From NCBI GenBank assembly GCA_019424645.1, contig JAHYZB010000036.1:30680-75676 (forward strand): a DNA stretch of 44,997 nt, in the 5' to 3' direction. Positions 26,615-35,562 of this stretch are shown here, in pieces; within the stretch, counting starts at the first letter, position 1, and each line of letters opens with the position of its first letter. The DNA is from Oxalobacter formigenes. Its GTDB lineage: Bacteria; Pseudomonadota; Gammaproteobacteria; Burkholderiales; Burkholderiaceae_D. The notes below the pieces were generated by a model. That model saw nothing but the letters and a program-made list of their open reading frames with translations, ran no database searches and was not told where the DNA came from. A program made the translations under genes and the position numbers.

Positions 26615-27010
26615 ATGAACGACGCGAACAAAAATGATGAGTCTTTTGAAGACATTGATGCTTTGCTCGAGGGGCATTTTTACAGGCTCGTCGATAAAGT
26701 ACCGGTGTCATGCACTTTTGCCGAATATGCCAGCGGCATGAAATCGGCAGATAACCGGATCATCGAACAGACCCGGATCGGCGAATTGACCGTCTCGACC
26801 GTTTTTACCGGTATCGATCACGCTTTCGGCATGGGCGACAAACAACTCTTCGAAACCAGTGTTTTCGGATTACCCGACGATATGCAGCCTCAATGGCGAT
26901 TTGCCAGCTGGGACGATGCCGTGAACCAGCATCTTCAACTGGTTCTCATGCTTGAACATAACGGGCCTGATTTGTTGCTGGAAGAAATCCGCAAAAAACA
27001 GGCAGACTGA
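26615..27010 (+). CDS. hypothetical protein, phage/plasmid-type family
   Basis: A 131-residue acidic, soluble protein. The central stretch RIGELTVSTVFTGIDHAFG followed by LFETSVFGL resembles short hypothetical proteins often found in phages, plasmids and genomic islands (pattern STVFLGxDHxFG...LFETMVFG); the function is unknown. The remainder has SWDDAVNQHLQLVLMLE, a common helical ending in that group. The frame and codon use look genuine, and the start follows a CGGGAC sequence. It lies between the divergent RidA-like gene and the convergent yaaA gene, so it is transcribed alone. It may be a stranded accessory gene. Confidence 0.65.
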   Translation: MNDANKNDESFEDIDALLEGHFYRLVDKVPVSCTFAEYASGMKSADNRIIEQTRIGELTVSTVFTGIDHAFGMGDKQLFETSVFGLPDDMQPQWRFASWDDAVNQHLQLVLMLEHNGPDLLLEEIRKKQAD

Positions 27011-27021
27011 ATGAAAACAGA

Positions 27022-27801
27022 TCAGCGCCTGAAAATCCATACTGAATCTGTCGATGCTTTTTCATAAAAAGCATAACCCTCGACATCAAAGGCTTTCAAC
27101 TCTTCAGCCACAGTGATGCTCTTTTCTGCGGCATAACGTGTCATCAGTCCCCGGGCCTTCTTTGCATACAACCCAATGACTTTTGTGCCACCAGACCGCA
27201 TTTCCTGAAAAACAGGCGTGATCATTTTTCCGTTCAGTGTTTTCACATCAACCACTTTTGAAAATTCTTCTGAAGCAAGATTGATGAGAACGGGTTCTAC
27301 CTGTTTTTCCAGTTCGCCATTAATCGAATCCATAACCGGTTTTTGCCAGTAATCATACAGGCCCATATTATCCGGCCGAACCTTCGTATTATGAAACTCG
27401 ATACGATAAGGCTGGATCAAATCGAATGGTTTCGACATGCCATAAAGAGCCGACAAAATACGTAAATGATCGTTTAGCCACGCCCATTCTTTCTCTGTCA
27501 TATTGCGCGCATTCAGAGCCCGATAAACATCCCCGTCATAAGAAAGAACGGCTGGCTGTGCTTCCGGTTGAACGGCATCGACATTCCATTGCTCGAAATA
27601 ACCGGCTTCTTTAACTGCAATTGCATCAGAAACTTTTAAGACTTCCGCCAGTTCAGGCGGTGAATACGACCTCAAAATATCCGCAATTTTTCCTGCCTTA
27701 GAAATCCACTTTGGATGACTCAAATATTTTTTCAAAAACGGGTCGGTAATTATTTTGTCCGAAAATTTCTTGCGTTTCGAGGGTGATAGAATAATCAGCA
27801 T
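27022..27801 (-). CDS. yaaA: peroxide stress protein YaaA
   Basis: A 259-residue YaaA/DUF328 protein. It starts MLIILSPSKRKKF like the family and contains GDVYRALNA, LRILSALYGMSKPFDLIQPY, MGLYDYWQKPV and LINLASEEFSKVV. In E. coli YaaA lowers free intracellular iron during hydrogen peroxide stress and belongs to the OxyR regulon. I placed the start at the ATG at 27799-27801 by homology; an ATG four codons upstream is possible. Neither has a good ribosome binding site. The gene is divergent from the PIN-domain gene, whose start is only 25 bases away, so their promoters must overlap the coding sequences. Confidence 0.93.
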   Translation of the reverse strand: MLIILSPSKRKKFSDKIITDPFLKKYLSHPKWISKAGKIADILRSYSPPELAEVLKVSDAIAVKEAGYFEQWNVDAVQPEAQPAVLSYDGDVYRALNARNMTEKEWAWLNDHLRILSALYGMSKPFDLIQPYRIEFHNTKVRPDNMGLYDYWQKPVMDSINGELEKQVEPVLINLASEEFSKVVDVKTLNGKMITPVFQEMRSGGTKVIGLYAKKARGLMTRYAAEKSITVAEELKAFDVEGYAFYEKASTDSVWIFRR

Positions 27802-27826
27802 AAGAAAAACCATTCAAAAAAAATTC

Positions 27827-28258
27827 ATGAACTCTATTTTAGCCGTACTGGACACAAACGTTTGTCTGGACCTTTTCGTTTTCCGTGATCCCGCCATTAA
27901 AAAATTCCATGATGCCATCAAAGCGAACATGTTTCACTTGATAACACGTAAGGATTGCCATGAGGAGTGGCTGCGTGTACTCGATTATCCCAAACTGAAT
28001 CTGAATGAAACGGAAAAAAAACGTTCAAAACTCGAATTCGACAAACTCGTTCAATTAATTGAACCTGAAAAACGGGACTACTATTTACTTCCCGTCTGCA
28101 GCGATAAAGACGACCAGAAATTCATGGAACTGGCTTTTGACGCCAGAGCGGGCATTCTGATTACTAAAGACAAGGCTTTATTAAAACTGGCCCGTAAAAA
28201 TACCCGTCAGGGTTTTTTCCGCATAATCAGTCCTGACCAATGGGAACAGCTCGTCTGA
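27827..28258 (+). CDS. PIN-domain protein (COG1569/TIGR00305 type), putative toxin-like RNase
   Basis: A 143-residue protein consisting of one PIN domain. It begins MNSILAVLDTNVCLDLF with the first acidic residue Asp9, and continues with the acidic clusters CSDKDDQKFMELA and LITKDKALLKLA expected to bind metal. PIN proteins of this type are annotated as toxin components of toxin-antitoxin pairs, but no antitoxin gene is adjacent. The ATG at 27827 lies in an A-rich stretch without a clear ribosome binding site; an upstream ATG at 27755 would overlap divergent yaaA. An orphan RNase or housekeeping role is equally possible. Confidence 0.8.
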   Translation: MNSILAVLDTNVCLDLFVFRDPAIKKFHDAIKANMFHLITRKDCHEEWLRVLDYPKLNLNETEKKRSKLEFDKLVQLIEPEKRDYYLLPVCSDKDDQKFMELAFDARAGILITKDKALLKLARKNTRQGFFRIISPDQWEQLV

Positions 28259-28427
28259 ATAAGAGAAAAAAAAAAGAAATTTATTTTGCATACCAACCAA
28301 TTTAATTGCATTTCTCCCTGATACAAAGAGACATCTTGATTAAAAATAGATTAATCCAGACAAATCGGATATTTAATATTCACGAAGGACTTTATTTATT
28401 TAAAATGTAAAGATAGAATACATCTAT

Positions 28428-28451
28428 TAAAATAACAGAACAGTTATTTTA
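28428..28451 (+). promoter_or_regulatory. AT-rich inverted repeat upstream of the H-NS gene
   Basis: TAAAATAAC (28428-28436) and GTTATTTTA (28443-28451) are perfect complements around AGAACA, about 80 bp before the H-NS start. The surrounding 250 bp are very AT-rich, which is the kind of DNA H-NS proteins bind, so autoregulation is plausible. No promoter can be fixed with confidence. Confidence 0.45.
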
Positions 28452-28531
28452 TTTATTAAAATATACACCGGAAGCTTGAAGATTCCGCACTGGAATCTAA
28501 AAATTTTCGCACACCTGACAGGGACAAAATC

Positions 28532-28822
28532 ATGGCTACATACAAACAGTTGCAGGATCAGATAAAGCAGCTCCAGAACGAAGCTGAAGAACTGCGTAAA
28601 AACGAATTATCCAATGCCATTTCTCAAATCAAAATGACAATGGCTGAATACGGAATCACCCTGGCCGATCTCGGCTTCACCAATAAAAAGAAAACCGGTC
28701 GTGTACGCGCACCATTGGCACCAAAATACCGCAATCCCGCCAGTGGCGAAACCTGGTCCGGTCGTGGGAAGGCTCCAAAATGGATCGACCCGAAAAATAA
28801 AGACAAATATCTTATTAAATAA
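28532..28822 (+). CDS. H-NS family nucleoid protein
   Basis: A 96-residue H-NS-type protein. The N-terminal half is a coiled coil for oligomerisation (LQDQIKQLQNEAEELRKNEL). After a basic linker (NKKKTGRVRAPL) comes the C-terminal DNA-binding motif PKYRNPASGETWSGRGKAPKW, the betaproteobacterial form of the H-NS AT-hook-like signature. These proteins silence AT-rich, often horizontally acquired, DNA. AGGGA precedes the ATG. The gene lies between an AT-rich upstream region and a strong terminator, so it is monocistronic. Confidence 0.95.
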   Translation: MATYKQLQDQIKQLQNEAEELRKNELSNAISQIKMTMAEYGITLADLGFTNKKKTGRVRAPLAPKYRNPASGETWSGRGKAPKWIDPKNKDKYLIK

Positions 28823-28895
28823 TCCGGGTTCAGATTATTAACTTATATAAAGTTCAAAACATAATACAAATGGTTTTATTTTCTGAGTCATCCTC

Positions 28896-28922
28896 AAGGC
28901 CTGTCCAATACAGGCCTTTTTT
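28896..28922 (+). terminator. terminator of the H-NS gene
   Basis: AAGGCCTGT (28896-28904) pairs with ACAGGCCTT (28910-28918) around CCAAT, followed by a T-run to 28922. It is a textbook plus-strand intrinsic terminator. Confidence 0.92.
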
Positions 28923-29386
28923 CATGCTTTAATTACTACTGCCCCATCCAATACGTCAAAGTTGCTTTTTTTCAATATTTTTCTTTTTCATATTTGACTT
29001 CGGCTGCACGAATACCTGCGTTTTTTTCATAGTCAGTCACTGAACTCTACATATCTATATAACCCCCAATTTTACAGGGTAATAAAAACTGCCAATCAGT
29101 CTGCCTGCCTGATTAATCGTTTTACTTCTTGTCAAAATTCTTTTTTGAGGATATGCGATCATCGATTGAAACCCACAATCATCATCAATATGAACCTGGA
29201 TTATTCCGGGATTAACAGAAACCGTTTTTCATATACAGGTCCTGTATTTGTCCTTAACTGAATGGACAAGTTTGAAAAATGATTTGAAAAGACGTACCGG
29301 GTGATGAGCTGATAACCGATGATATGAATTAAAGACCGGTTTGTCTTTATTTGAAATTGCACTCTATTATTAAAGGCAGAATCAAA
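28923..29386. other. non-coding region upstream of galU
   Basis: No gene is seen. Three small symmetric elements are present: ATACAGG-T-CCTGTAT (29233-29247), an operator-like palindrome; TTGTCC (29248-29253) with GGACAA (29264-29269) around ten bases; and AAAGAC-CGGTTT-GTCTTT (29331-29348), a hairpin 39 bases before the galU ATG. Their arrangement suggests regulation of galU, but no known regulator site is recognised. Confidence 0.5.
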
Positions 29387-30376
29387 ATGACTTCAAGAAA
29401 AGTTACCAAAGCCGTTTTTCCTGTTGCTGGCCTCGGCACACGTTTTTTGCCCGCGACAAAAGCCAGTCCGAAAGAAATGCTTCCCGTCGTTGACAAACCA
29501 TTGATCCAGTACGCTGTCGAAGAAGCCGCCGCTGCGGGCATTACCGAAATGATATTTGTCACCGGTCGCAATAAAAGAGCTATTGAAGATCATTTCGACA
29601 AGGCATACGAACTCGAAACAGAACTGTATGCCAAAAACAAGCAGACACTTCTGGACGTTCTCCAAAAAATCAAGCCGAAAAATGTCGAATGCTATTTCGT
29701 CAGGCAAGCAGAAGCTCTGGGGCTGGGCCATGCCGTTTTGTGCGCTGCAAGACTGGTGAGAGATGAACCATTTGCCGTCATTCTGGCGGACGACTTGCTG
29801 GATGCTGAAATTCCCGTCATGCGCCAGATGACCGAACTCTATATGGAAAATGGGCAAAGCATCATCGGCGTGGAAAAAATCAACATCGCCAAAAGCAGGG
29901 ACTACGGCATGATTGCAGGCGATCCTGTTGGCAGACTTTTGAAAGTCCATCATATCGTTGAAAAACCGTCTCCTGAAAATGCGCCGTCCGATCTCGGTGT
30001 CGTTGGCCGATACATCCTCAATCCGACCATCTTCACCCACTTGCGTAAACTCCGGCCCGGCAGTGGCGGTGAATTGCAACTGACGGATGCCATAGAATCT
30101 CTTCTGGGAAGTGAACCTGTTTTCGCCTATGAATTCGATGGAGTTCGTTATGACTGCGGCAGCAAACTCGGTTATCTGAAAGCAAGCGTCCAGTTTGCCT
30201 TGAAACATGAAGAAGTCGGCAGGGAATTCAGACAATTTCTCGACAGCCGCCCACAAGATCAGATCAGGAAAAACTATTTTGTGGCAACGACGGCAACCCC
30301 GGATATTGGCAACGTCGGAACATCAGGCCTCGATAAAAATCCGCCACAAAATTCTTTCCCGATCAACGCGGCCTGA
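29387..30376 (+). CDS. galU: UTP-glucose-1-phosphate uridylyltransferase
   Basis: A 329-residue nucleotidyltransferase making UDP-glucose from UTP and glucose-1-phosphate, used for cell-surface polysaccharides. The nucleotide-binding loop GLGTRFLPATKASPKEML spans residues 15-32, and the core includes PVVDKPLIQYAVEEA, FVTGRNKRAIEDHFD, VRQAEALGLGHAV, FAVILADDLLD, VVGRYILNP and VRYDCGSKLGYL. I use the ATG at 29387 (AAAGG upstream); the frame extends to a TTG at 29351 with no support. About 33 residues after the family core (from NYFVATT) are low-complexity and unusual. A perfect terminator follows, so the gene is monocistronic. Confidence 0.95.
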   Translation: MTSRKVTKAVFPVAGLGTRFLPATKASPKEMLPVVDKPLIQYAVEEAAAAGITEMIFVTGRNKRAIEDHFDKAYELETELYAKNKQTLLDVLQKIKPKNVECYFVRQAEALGLGHAVLCAARLVRDEPFAVILADDLLDAEIPVMRQMTELYMENGQSIIGVEKINIAKSRDYGMIAGDPVGRLLKVHHIVEKPSPENAPSDLGVVGRYILNPTIFTHLRKLRPGSGGELQLTDAIESLLGSEPVFAYEFDGVRYDCGSKLGYLKASVQFALKHEEVGREFRQFLDSRPQDQIRKNYFVATTATPDIGNVGTSGLDKNPPQNSFPINAA

Positions 30377-30411
30377 AATGAAAGCAGACTGAAAACACTT
30401 CGACAGTCCAG

Positions 30412-30449
30412 AAGATTCTTTTCGCCCAACAGGTGAAAAGAATCTTTTT
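30412..30449 (+). terminator. terminator of galU
   Basis: AAGATTCTTTTC (30412-30423) is a perfect complement of GAAAAGAATCTT (30435-30446), with an 11-base loop and a T-run ending at 30449. Confidence 0.88.
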
Positions 30450-30612
30450 GTTTATACAGGCAAACCCCGGCCCTGTTCTCCATGGAAACGCATTCTGATG
30501 GATAATGACGATATAGCATTGTCATTGAACACCCTTTTGAAAACAGTTCGACAACGACAGGAACGTTTTTTACTGAAAAAACCGAACATCATATTTGGAA
30601 ACAGACATCGAA

Positions 30613-33270
30613 ATGAACACAGCACAATCTGAAACCATACATCGTCTCGATTACACCGTACCGTCTTTTCTGGTCGATCATATTGACCTTGTTTTTGACC
30701 TCGCGCCCTCTGCGACCAGTGTTTCGGCAACAACAAAACTCCGGCACAATCCGGCATCAGACCGTCACGAAATCGTTTTGAACGGTCAGGATCTGGAACT
30801 TGTCAAAATCGTCATGAACGGCCGCACGCTCGAAAAATCGGATTACGCTCTGGATCACGGCGAATTGCGCATCCCTGCAGCCCCCGACGAAATCACTCTG
30901 GTAATAGACACTCTTGTTCGACCCGATAAAAACACATCTCTGATGGGATTGTATATTTCCAACGGAAATTTTTTTACGCAGTGCGAAGCTGAAGGATTCC
31001 GCAAAATCACCTATTATCCTGACCGTCCGGACGTCATGGCAAGCTATACGGTCACCCTTTTTGCCGACAAGGAAAAATATCCGGTTCTTCTGTCCAACGG
31101 CAATCTTGTTGATGAAGGTGATTTGCCAAAAGGCCGTCATTTCGCCAAATGGGAAGACCCGTTCAAAAAACCGTCCTATCTGTTCGCTCTCGTCGCCGGC
31201 AACCTGGTCTGTCAGGAAGAAACCTTCAGGCTGGCTGACGGTCGCGATGTGCTTTTGCAGGTCTGGGTCGAAGACGGCAATCTTGACAAGACGCCTCATG
31301 CAATGGAGTCCTTAAAGCACAGTATTGCGTGGGATGAAACCCGTTTTGGACTGGAACTCGATCTCGACCGTTTCATGATCGTCGCAGTCAGCGACTTCAA
31401 TATGGGCGCGATGGAGAACAAGGGACTGAACATCTTCAATACCCGTTACGTACTTGCCAACCCGCGTATTGCAACCGATCAGGATTACGCCAACATCGAA
31501 TCCGTCGTCGGCCATGAATATTTCCATAACTGGACGGGTGACCGTGTTACCTGCCGAGACTGGTTCCAGCTTTCCTTGAAAGAAGGCCTCACTGTCTTCC
31601 GCGATCAGGAATTCTCGGCTGACCGCACCGGCAGCGACTCGGGTCATGCCGTCAAACGTATCGAAGACGTGCGTACGCTCCGTCAGGTCCAGTTTCCTGA
31701 AGACGCAGGCCCTATGGCTCATCCTGTCCGCCCGGATTCATATCAGGAAATCAATAACTTCTATACTGTCACGATTTATGAAAAAGGCGCGGAAGTTGTC
31801 CGGATGTACCAGACCCTTCTCGGACGGGACGGCTTTCAAAAAGGAATGGACCTTTATTTCAAACGTCATGACGGAAACGCCGTGACGTGTGCCGACTTTC
31901 TGACCGCGATGGCTGATGCGAATGGTCGCGACCTGTCTCAATTCGAACTCTGGTACAGTCAGGCGGGAACACCCCGTGTCAAACTGGAAAGCGATTACGA
32001 CAGCCAGAAAAGAACCTTGTCGCTCACATTAAGCCAGACCTGTCCGCCGACACCCGGACAAGCCGACAAGAAGCCTTTCCTGATCCCGGTTGCCATCGGA
32101 CTGCTGGATTCGAATGGCAGGGAGATTCCTGTTTGCGTCAAAGGATCGGACAAGGCATCCGATACCTCTATACTCGAACTGACAAAAGAAAAACAGACTT
32201 TCACGCTGGTCAATGTGCCGGAAAAACCGGTCATTTCCGCCCTGCGTAACTTCTCGGCTCCTGTCATTGTGGAATTTGAACAGACGGACGAAGAACTGTT
32301 GCACCTGCTCTCGAACGATACCGACAGTTTCAATCGATGGGAAGCCGGACAACGGCTGGCCATGCGCCGTCTGCTGGAACTCACCCACGCAGTGCGCGAA
32401 AACAGGCCGCTTACTCTGGATGGGCCATTTATCGAAGCCTTCCGTTCTGTATTGACTAATATCACTCTTGACCCGGCCTTGCGTGAACTGGCATTGACCC
32501 TTCCGGGTGAAACCATCATTGCGGAAAAGATGGATGAGGTCGATCCTCGTGCCATCCATCAGGCACGGCAATTCATGCGTAAAACACTTGCAAACGCGCT
32601 GGAAAAAGAGTGGCGAGAAGCCTATAAAGATAATCGGATAGACGGTGAATATCGTCCGGTTTCGCAGGATGCAGGCAAACGCGCATTAAAAAATCTGGCA
32701 CTGTCCTATCTGCTGCTTCTCGATAACACTGACAATTGCAAGCTGGCAATCGACCAATACTATCAGGCCAACAACATGACAGACCGCCTGGCCGCGCTGA
32801 CATCGCTTGTACATTCAGGGTGCATGCAAAAACTGCCCGAAGTGAAAGAGTTGCTGGAACACTTCTACAAGGAATATGAAAACGAACCGCTTGTCATCGA
32901 CAAATGGTTCTCACTGCAATCCACATCACCAACGACTTCCATCGAATCCATACGCGAACTCATGGAACATCCGGCATTCACCTTCAGAAATCCGAACCGT
33001 GCCAGAAGTCTCATCTTTGGCTTTTGTCATAACAATATGGCACAATTTCATGCTGAAGATGGGAGCGGTTACGAATTCTGGGCGAAATACCTGCTCGAAC
33101 TGGACAGAATCAATCCACAGGTTGCCGCCCGGCTCGCCCGATGCATGGATCAGTACAAACGTTACGTTCCCACTTTGCGCCAACCGGCAGAACAGGCCCT
33201 GCAACAGGTTTCGAAACAGGAATTGTCCCGCGACACGCGCGAAATCATCAATAAAACATTGTCAGCTTAA
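30613..33270 (+). CDS. pepN: aminopeptidase N (M1 family)
   Basis: An 885-residue zinc metallopeptidase that removes N-terminal amino acids from peptides in the cytoplasm. The substrate-binding motif GAMEN is at residues 265-269 and the zinc site HEYFH at 301-305, with the third ligand Glu about 19 residues later in LKEGLTVFRDQ. The catalytic Tyr region is NNFYTVTIYEKGAEVVRMY. The long helical C-terminal domain is complete. The start at 30613 matches homologues; a TTG at 30595 would add six residues. The gene is 23 bases before fbp, so the two may be co-transcribed. Confidence 0.96.
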   Translation: MNTAQSETIHRLDYTVPSFLVDHIDLVFDLAPSATSVSATTKLRHNPASDRHEIVLNGQDLELVKIVMNGRTLEKSDYALDHGELRIPAAPDEITLVIDTLVRPDKNTSLMGLYISNGNFFTQCEAEGFRKITYYPDRPDVMASYTVTLFADKEKYPVLLSNGNLVDEGDLPKGRHFAKWEDPFKKPSYLFALVAGNLVCQEETFRLADGRDVLLQVWVEDGNLDKTPHAMESLKHSIAWDETRFGLELDLDRFMIVAVSDFNMGAMENKGLNIFNTRYVLANPRIATDQDYANIESVVGHEYFHNWTGDRVTCRDWFQLSLKEGLTVFRDQEFSADRTGSDSGHAVKRIEDVRTLRQVQFPEDAGPMAHPVRPDSYQEINNFYTVTIYEKGAEVVRMYQTLLGRDGFQKGMDLYFKRHDGNAVTCADFLTAMADANGRDLSQFELWYSQAGTPRVKLESDYDSQKRTLSLTLSQTCPPTPGQADKKPFLIPVAIGLLDSNGREIPVCVKGSDKASDTSILELTKEKQTFTLVNVPEKPVISALRNFSAPVIVEFEQTDEELLHLLSNDTDSFNRWEAGQRLAMRRLLELTHAVRENRPLTLDGPFIEAFRSVLTNITLDPALRELALTLPGETIIAEKMDEVDPRAIHQARQFMRKTLANALEKEWREAYKDNRIDGEYRPVSQDAGKRALKNLALSYLLLLDNTDNCKLAIDQYYQANNMTDRLAALTSLVHSGCMQKLPEVKELLEHFYKEYENEPLVIDKWFSLQSTSPTTSIESIRELMEHPAFTFRNPNRARSLIFGFCHNNMAQFHAEDGSGYEFWAKYLLELDRINPQVAARLARCMDQYKRYVPTLRQPAEQALQQVSKQELSRDTREIINKTLSA

Positions 33271-33293
33271 AATACGAGAAAAACGAGAACGAA

Positions 33294-34307
33294 ATGAGAC
33301 AGAAACGAGTCAGCCTGACACAACACCTGATCGAGGAAAACCGCCGTTACGGCACAGTGCCGGAGGAATTGCGCCTGCTTCTGGAAGTCGTCGCACGAGC
33401 CTGCAAAACCATCGGTCATTCTGTTGGCAAAGGCGCACTGGGCAACATTTTGGGCAGTAACGAAACGGAAAACGTCCAGGGCGAAGTCCAGAAAAAACTG
33501 GACATTCTCAGTAACGAAATCCTGCTCGAATCCAATGAATGGGGCGGCCATCTCTCTGCAATGGCTTCCGAGGAAATGGAAACCATACACCCGATCTCAA
33601 AGACCTATCCGCATGGCAGTTACCTGCTTCTGTTCGATCCGCTCGACGGCTCAAGCAATATCGACGTCAACGTGTCCATCGGCACCATTTTTTCCGTGCT
33701 GAAAATGCCGGAAGACAAGGTCGATGCCGATGAAAAGGATTTCCTGCAAACAGGTCGCCAGCAAATCGCTGCCGGTTACGCACTCTACGGCCCACAGACC
33801 CTCTTGATATTGACCACAGGCCGCGGCGTTCACTGTTTCACGCTTGACCGTGAAATGGGGTCATGGGTTTTGACACAAGCCAATATGCGCATACCTGAAG
33901 ATACCAGCGAATATGCCATCAACGCATCAAATGCCCGTCGCTGGTACCCTCCTGTCAAACGCTATTTTGAAGAAATGCAGGCCGGCAAGAGTGGCCCGCT
34001 GAAAAAAGACTTCAATATGCGCTGGGTTGCCTCGATGGTCACCGACATGCACCGGATTCTGAACCGTGGGGGCATCTTCATGTATCCCGCTGATGAACGC
34101 AATATCGAACAGGGCGGCCGTATCCGCCTGCTTTACGAAGCCAATCCCATGGCATTCATCGTCGAGCAGGCTGGCGGCGCAGCGACCAACGGACTGATCC
34201 CGATGTTAGACGTCGTTCCTGAAAAACTGCACCAGCGTGTTCCGGTATTTCTGGGTTCCAGAAACGAGGTCGATCGCATCACCCGTTACCATAAGGAAAC
34301 GCGATAA
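33294..34307 (+). CDS. fbp: class I fructose-1,6-bisphosphatase
   Basis: A 337-residue gluconeogenic phosphatase converting fructose-1,6-bisphosphate to fructose-6-phosphate. The metal-binding motif DPLDGSSN is at residues 115-122, with a further acidic pair in ASEEMET. Also visible are IGTIFSVLK, YALYGPQTLLILTTGRGVH, and the substrate-binding end GGIFMYPAD, RLLYEANPMAFIVEQAGG. Gluconeogenesis is essential for an organism growing on C1-C2 acids such as oxalate, which would suit the suspected genus. It lies directly after pepN and ends with a GC-rich terminator. Confidence 0.97.
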   Translation: MRQKRVSLTQHLIEENRRYGTVPEELRLLLEVVARACKTIGHSVGKGALGNILGSNETENVQGEVQKKLDILSNEILLESNEWGGHLSAMASEEMETIHPISKTYPHGSYLLLFDPLDGSSNIDVNVSIGTIFSVLKMPEDKVDADEKDFLQTGRQQIAAGYALYGPQTLLILTTGRGVHCFTLDREMGSWVLTQANMRIPEDTSEYAINASNARRWYPPVKRYFEEMQAGKSGPLKKDFNMRWVASMVTDMHRILNRGGIFMYPADERNIEQGGRIRLLYEANPMAFIVEQAGGAATNGLIPMLDVVPEKLHQRVPVFLGSRNEVDRITRYHKETR

Positions 34308-34321
34308 TATTTTTACCTGCC

Positions 34322-34364
34322 GGGCACCGCAACTTCTGCAAATTGCGGTGTCCGTTTTGATTTT
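34322..34364 (+). terminator. terminator after fbp
   Basis: GGGCACCGCAA (34322-34332) pairs with TTGCGGTGTCC (34343-34353), with one G-T wobble, followed by GTTTTGATTTT. It separates the pepN-fbp unit from glyQ-glyS. Confidence 0.8.
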
Positions 34365-34567
34365 GTCGCATTCTTGTTCTTCCCACTTTTCCATTTGTCA
34401 CTTTTTAAGCTTTTCCTATGTTTGTGCTGAAAATTTCAGACAATCCTGCCATGAAATCAGGCGAATAGCCGCCTTTCAATTCCCCTTCGCCCATAAAACG
34501 GCTAGAATTTCTCCTTATGCAAAAATTCCCCCAATGCGCCAAGGTTTTTGGGGACAGGAAAACGGAC

Positions 34568-35479
34568 ATGATCACTTTTCAACAAATCATCTTTACGCTT
34601 CAACAATACTGGAGCCAGCAAGGCTGTGCCCTTCTCCAGCCATACGATATGGAAGTCGGGGCAGGCACCTCGCATACGGCAACCTTTTTGCGAGCCATCG
34701 GTCCGGAGCCATGGAGAGCGGCATACGTTCAGCCATCCCGCCGCCCCAAAGATGGCCGCTATGGTGAAAACCCGAACCGGATGCAACACTATTACCAGTT
34801 CCAGGTTGTTCTGAAACCCGCTCCTGAAGATATCCTTGACCTGTATCTCGGCTCACTCGCCGCACTGGGTCTCGATCTGAAACAAAATGACGTCCGTTTC
34901 GTTGAAGATGACTGGGAAAACCCGACCCTGGGGGCATGGGGACTCGGCTGGGAAGTCTGGTTAAACGGCATGGAAGTGACCCAGTTCACCTATTTCCAGC
35001 AAGTCGGGGGCATCGACTGCAAACCGATCCTCGGTGAAATCACCTATGGTCTGGAACGCCTCGCCATGTACCTGCAGGGCGTCGAAAATGTTTACGATCT
35101 TGTATGGACAGAATGGACTGACAGAGGCGTGAAAAAATACCTGACCTACGGCGACGTTTACCATCAGAACGAAGTCGAACAGTCCGCTTTCAATTTCGAA
35201 CAAGCCAATGTTCCGTTCCTGTTTACCCTGTTCGGCAATTATGAAACCGAAGCGAAACGGCTGATTGAAGAAAAACTGACACTGCCAGCTTACGAAAACA
35301 TACTGAAAGCGGCACATACCTTCAATCTGCTGGATGCACGGGGCGCTTTGTCCGTTACTGAACGTGCCGCCTATATCGGCCGCATCCGAACCCTGTCACG
35401 CATGGTTGCGCAAGCTTACTATGAATCCCGGGAAGCGCTGGGTTTCCCGATGTGTGGCGATCAGCGGAAAACCGCCTAG
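34568..35479 (+). CDS. glyQ: glycyl-tRNA synthetase alpha subunit
   Basis: A 303-residue subunit of the heterotetrameric bacterial GlyRS, which charges tRNA-Gly. It contains LQQYWSQQGCALLQPYDMEV, GAGTSHTATFLRAIGPEPW, YVQPSRRPKDGRYGENPNR, HYYQFQVVLKPAP and the class II motif region YGLERLAMYLQGV. The start at 34568 matches the family's M(I/L)TFQQIIxTLQxYW beginning and has AGGA about nine bases upstream; an ATG at 34517 would add 17 residues. glyS follows after 83 bases. The two subunits are expected in one operon. Confidence 0.97.
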   Translation: MITFQQIIFTLQQYWSQQGCALLQPYDMEVGAGTSHTATFLRAIGPEPWRAAYVQPSRRPKDGRYGENPNRMQHYYQFQVVLKPAPEDILDLYLGSLAALGLDLKQNDVRFVEDDWENPTLGAWGLGWEVWLNGMEVTQFTYFQQVGGIDCKPILGEITYGLERLAMYLQGVENVYDLVWTEWTDRGVKKYLTYGDVYHQNEVEQSAFNFEQANVPFLFTLFGNYETEAKRLIEEKLTLPAYENILKAAHTFNLLDARGALSVTERAAYIGRIRTLSRMVAQAYYESREALGFPMCGDQRKTA

Positions 35480-35562
35480 GCGGAAAAACAGGCCGGACAT
35501 TGAACTGTACTGTATGAATCATTGAGCGGAAAAATCCGCCAGAAAAAGCAAAAGGCTTTAAC

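Noticed and set aside
27022..28258. PIN-domain gene plus yaaA as a toxin-antitoxin pair
   Set aside because: yaaA is a conserved full-length stress protein, not an antitoxin, and the genes are divergent.
30498..30632. Short open frame upstream of pepN
   Set aside because: It has no ribosome binding site or similarity to a known protein and overlaps the pepN start.
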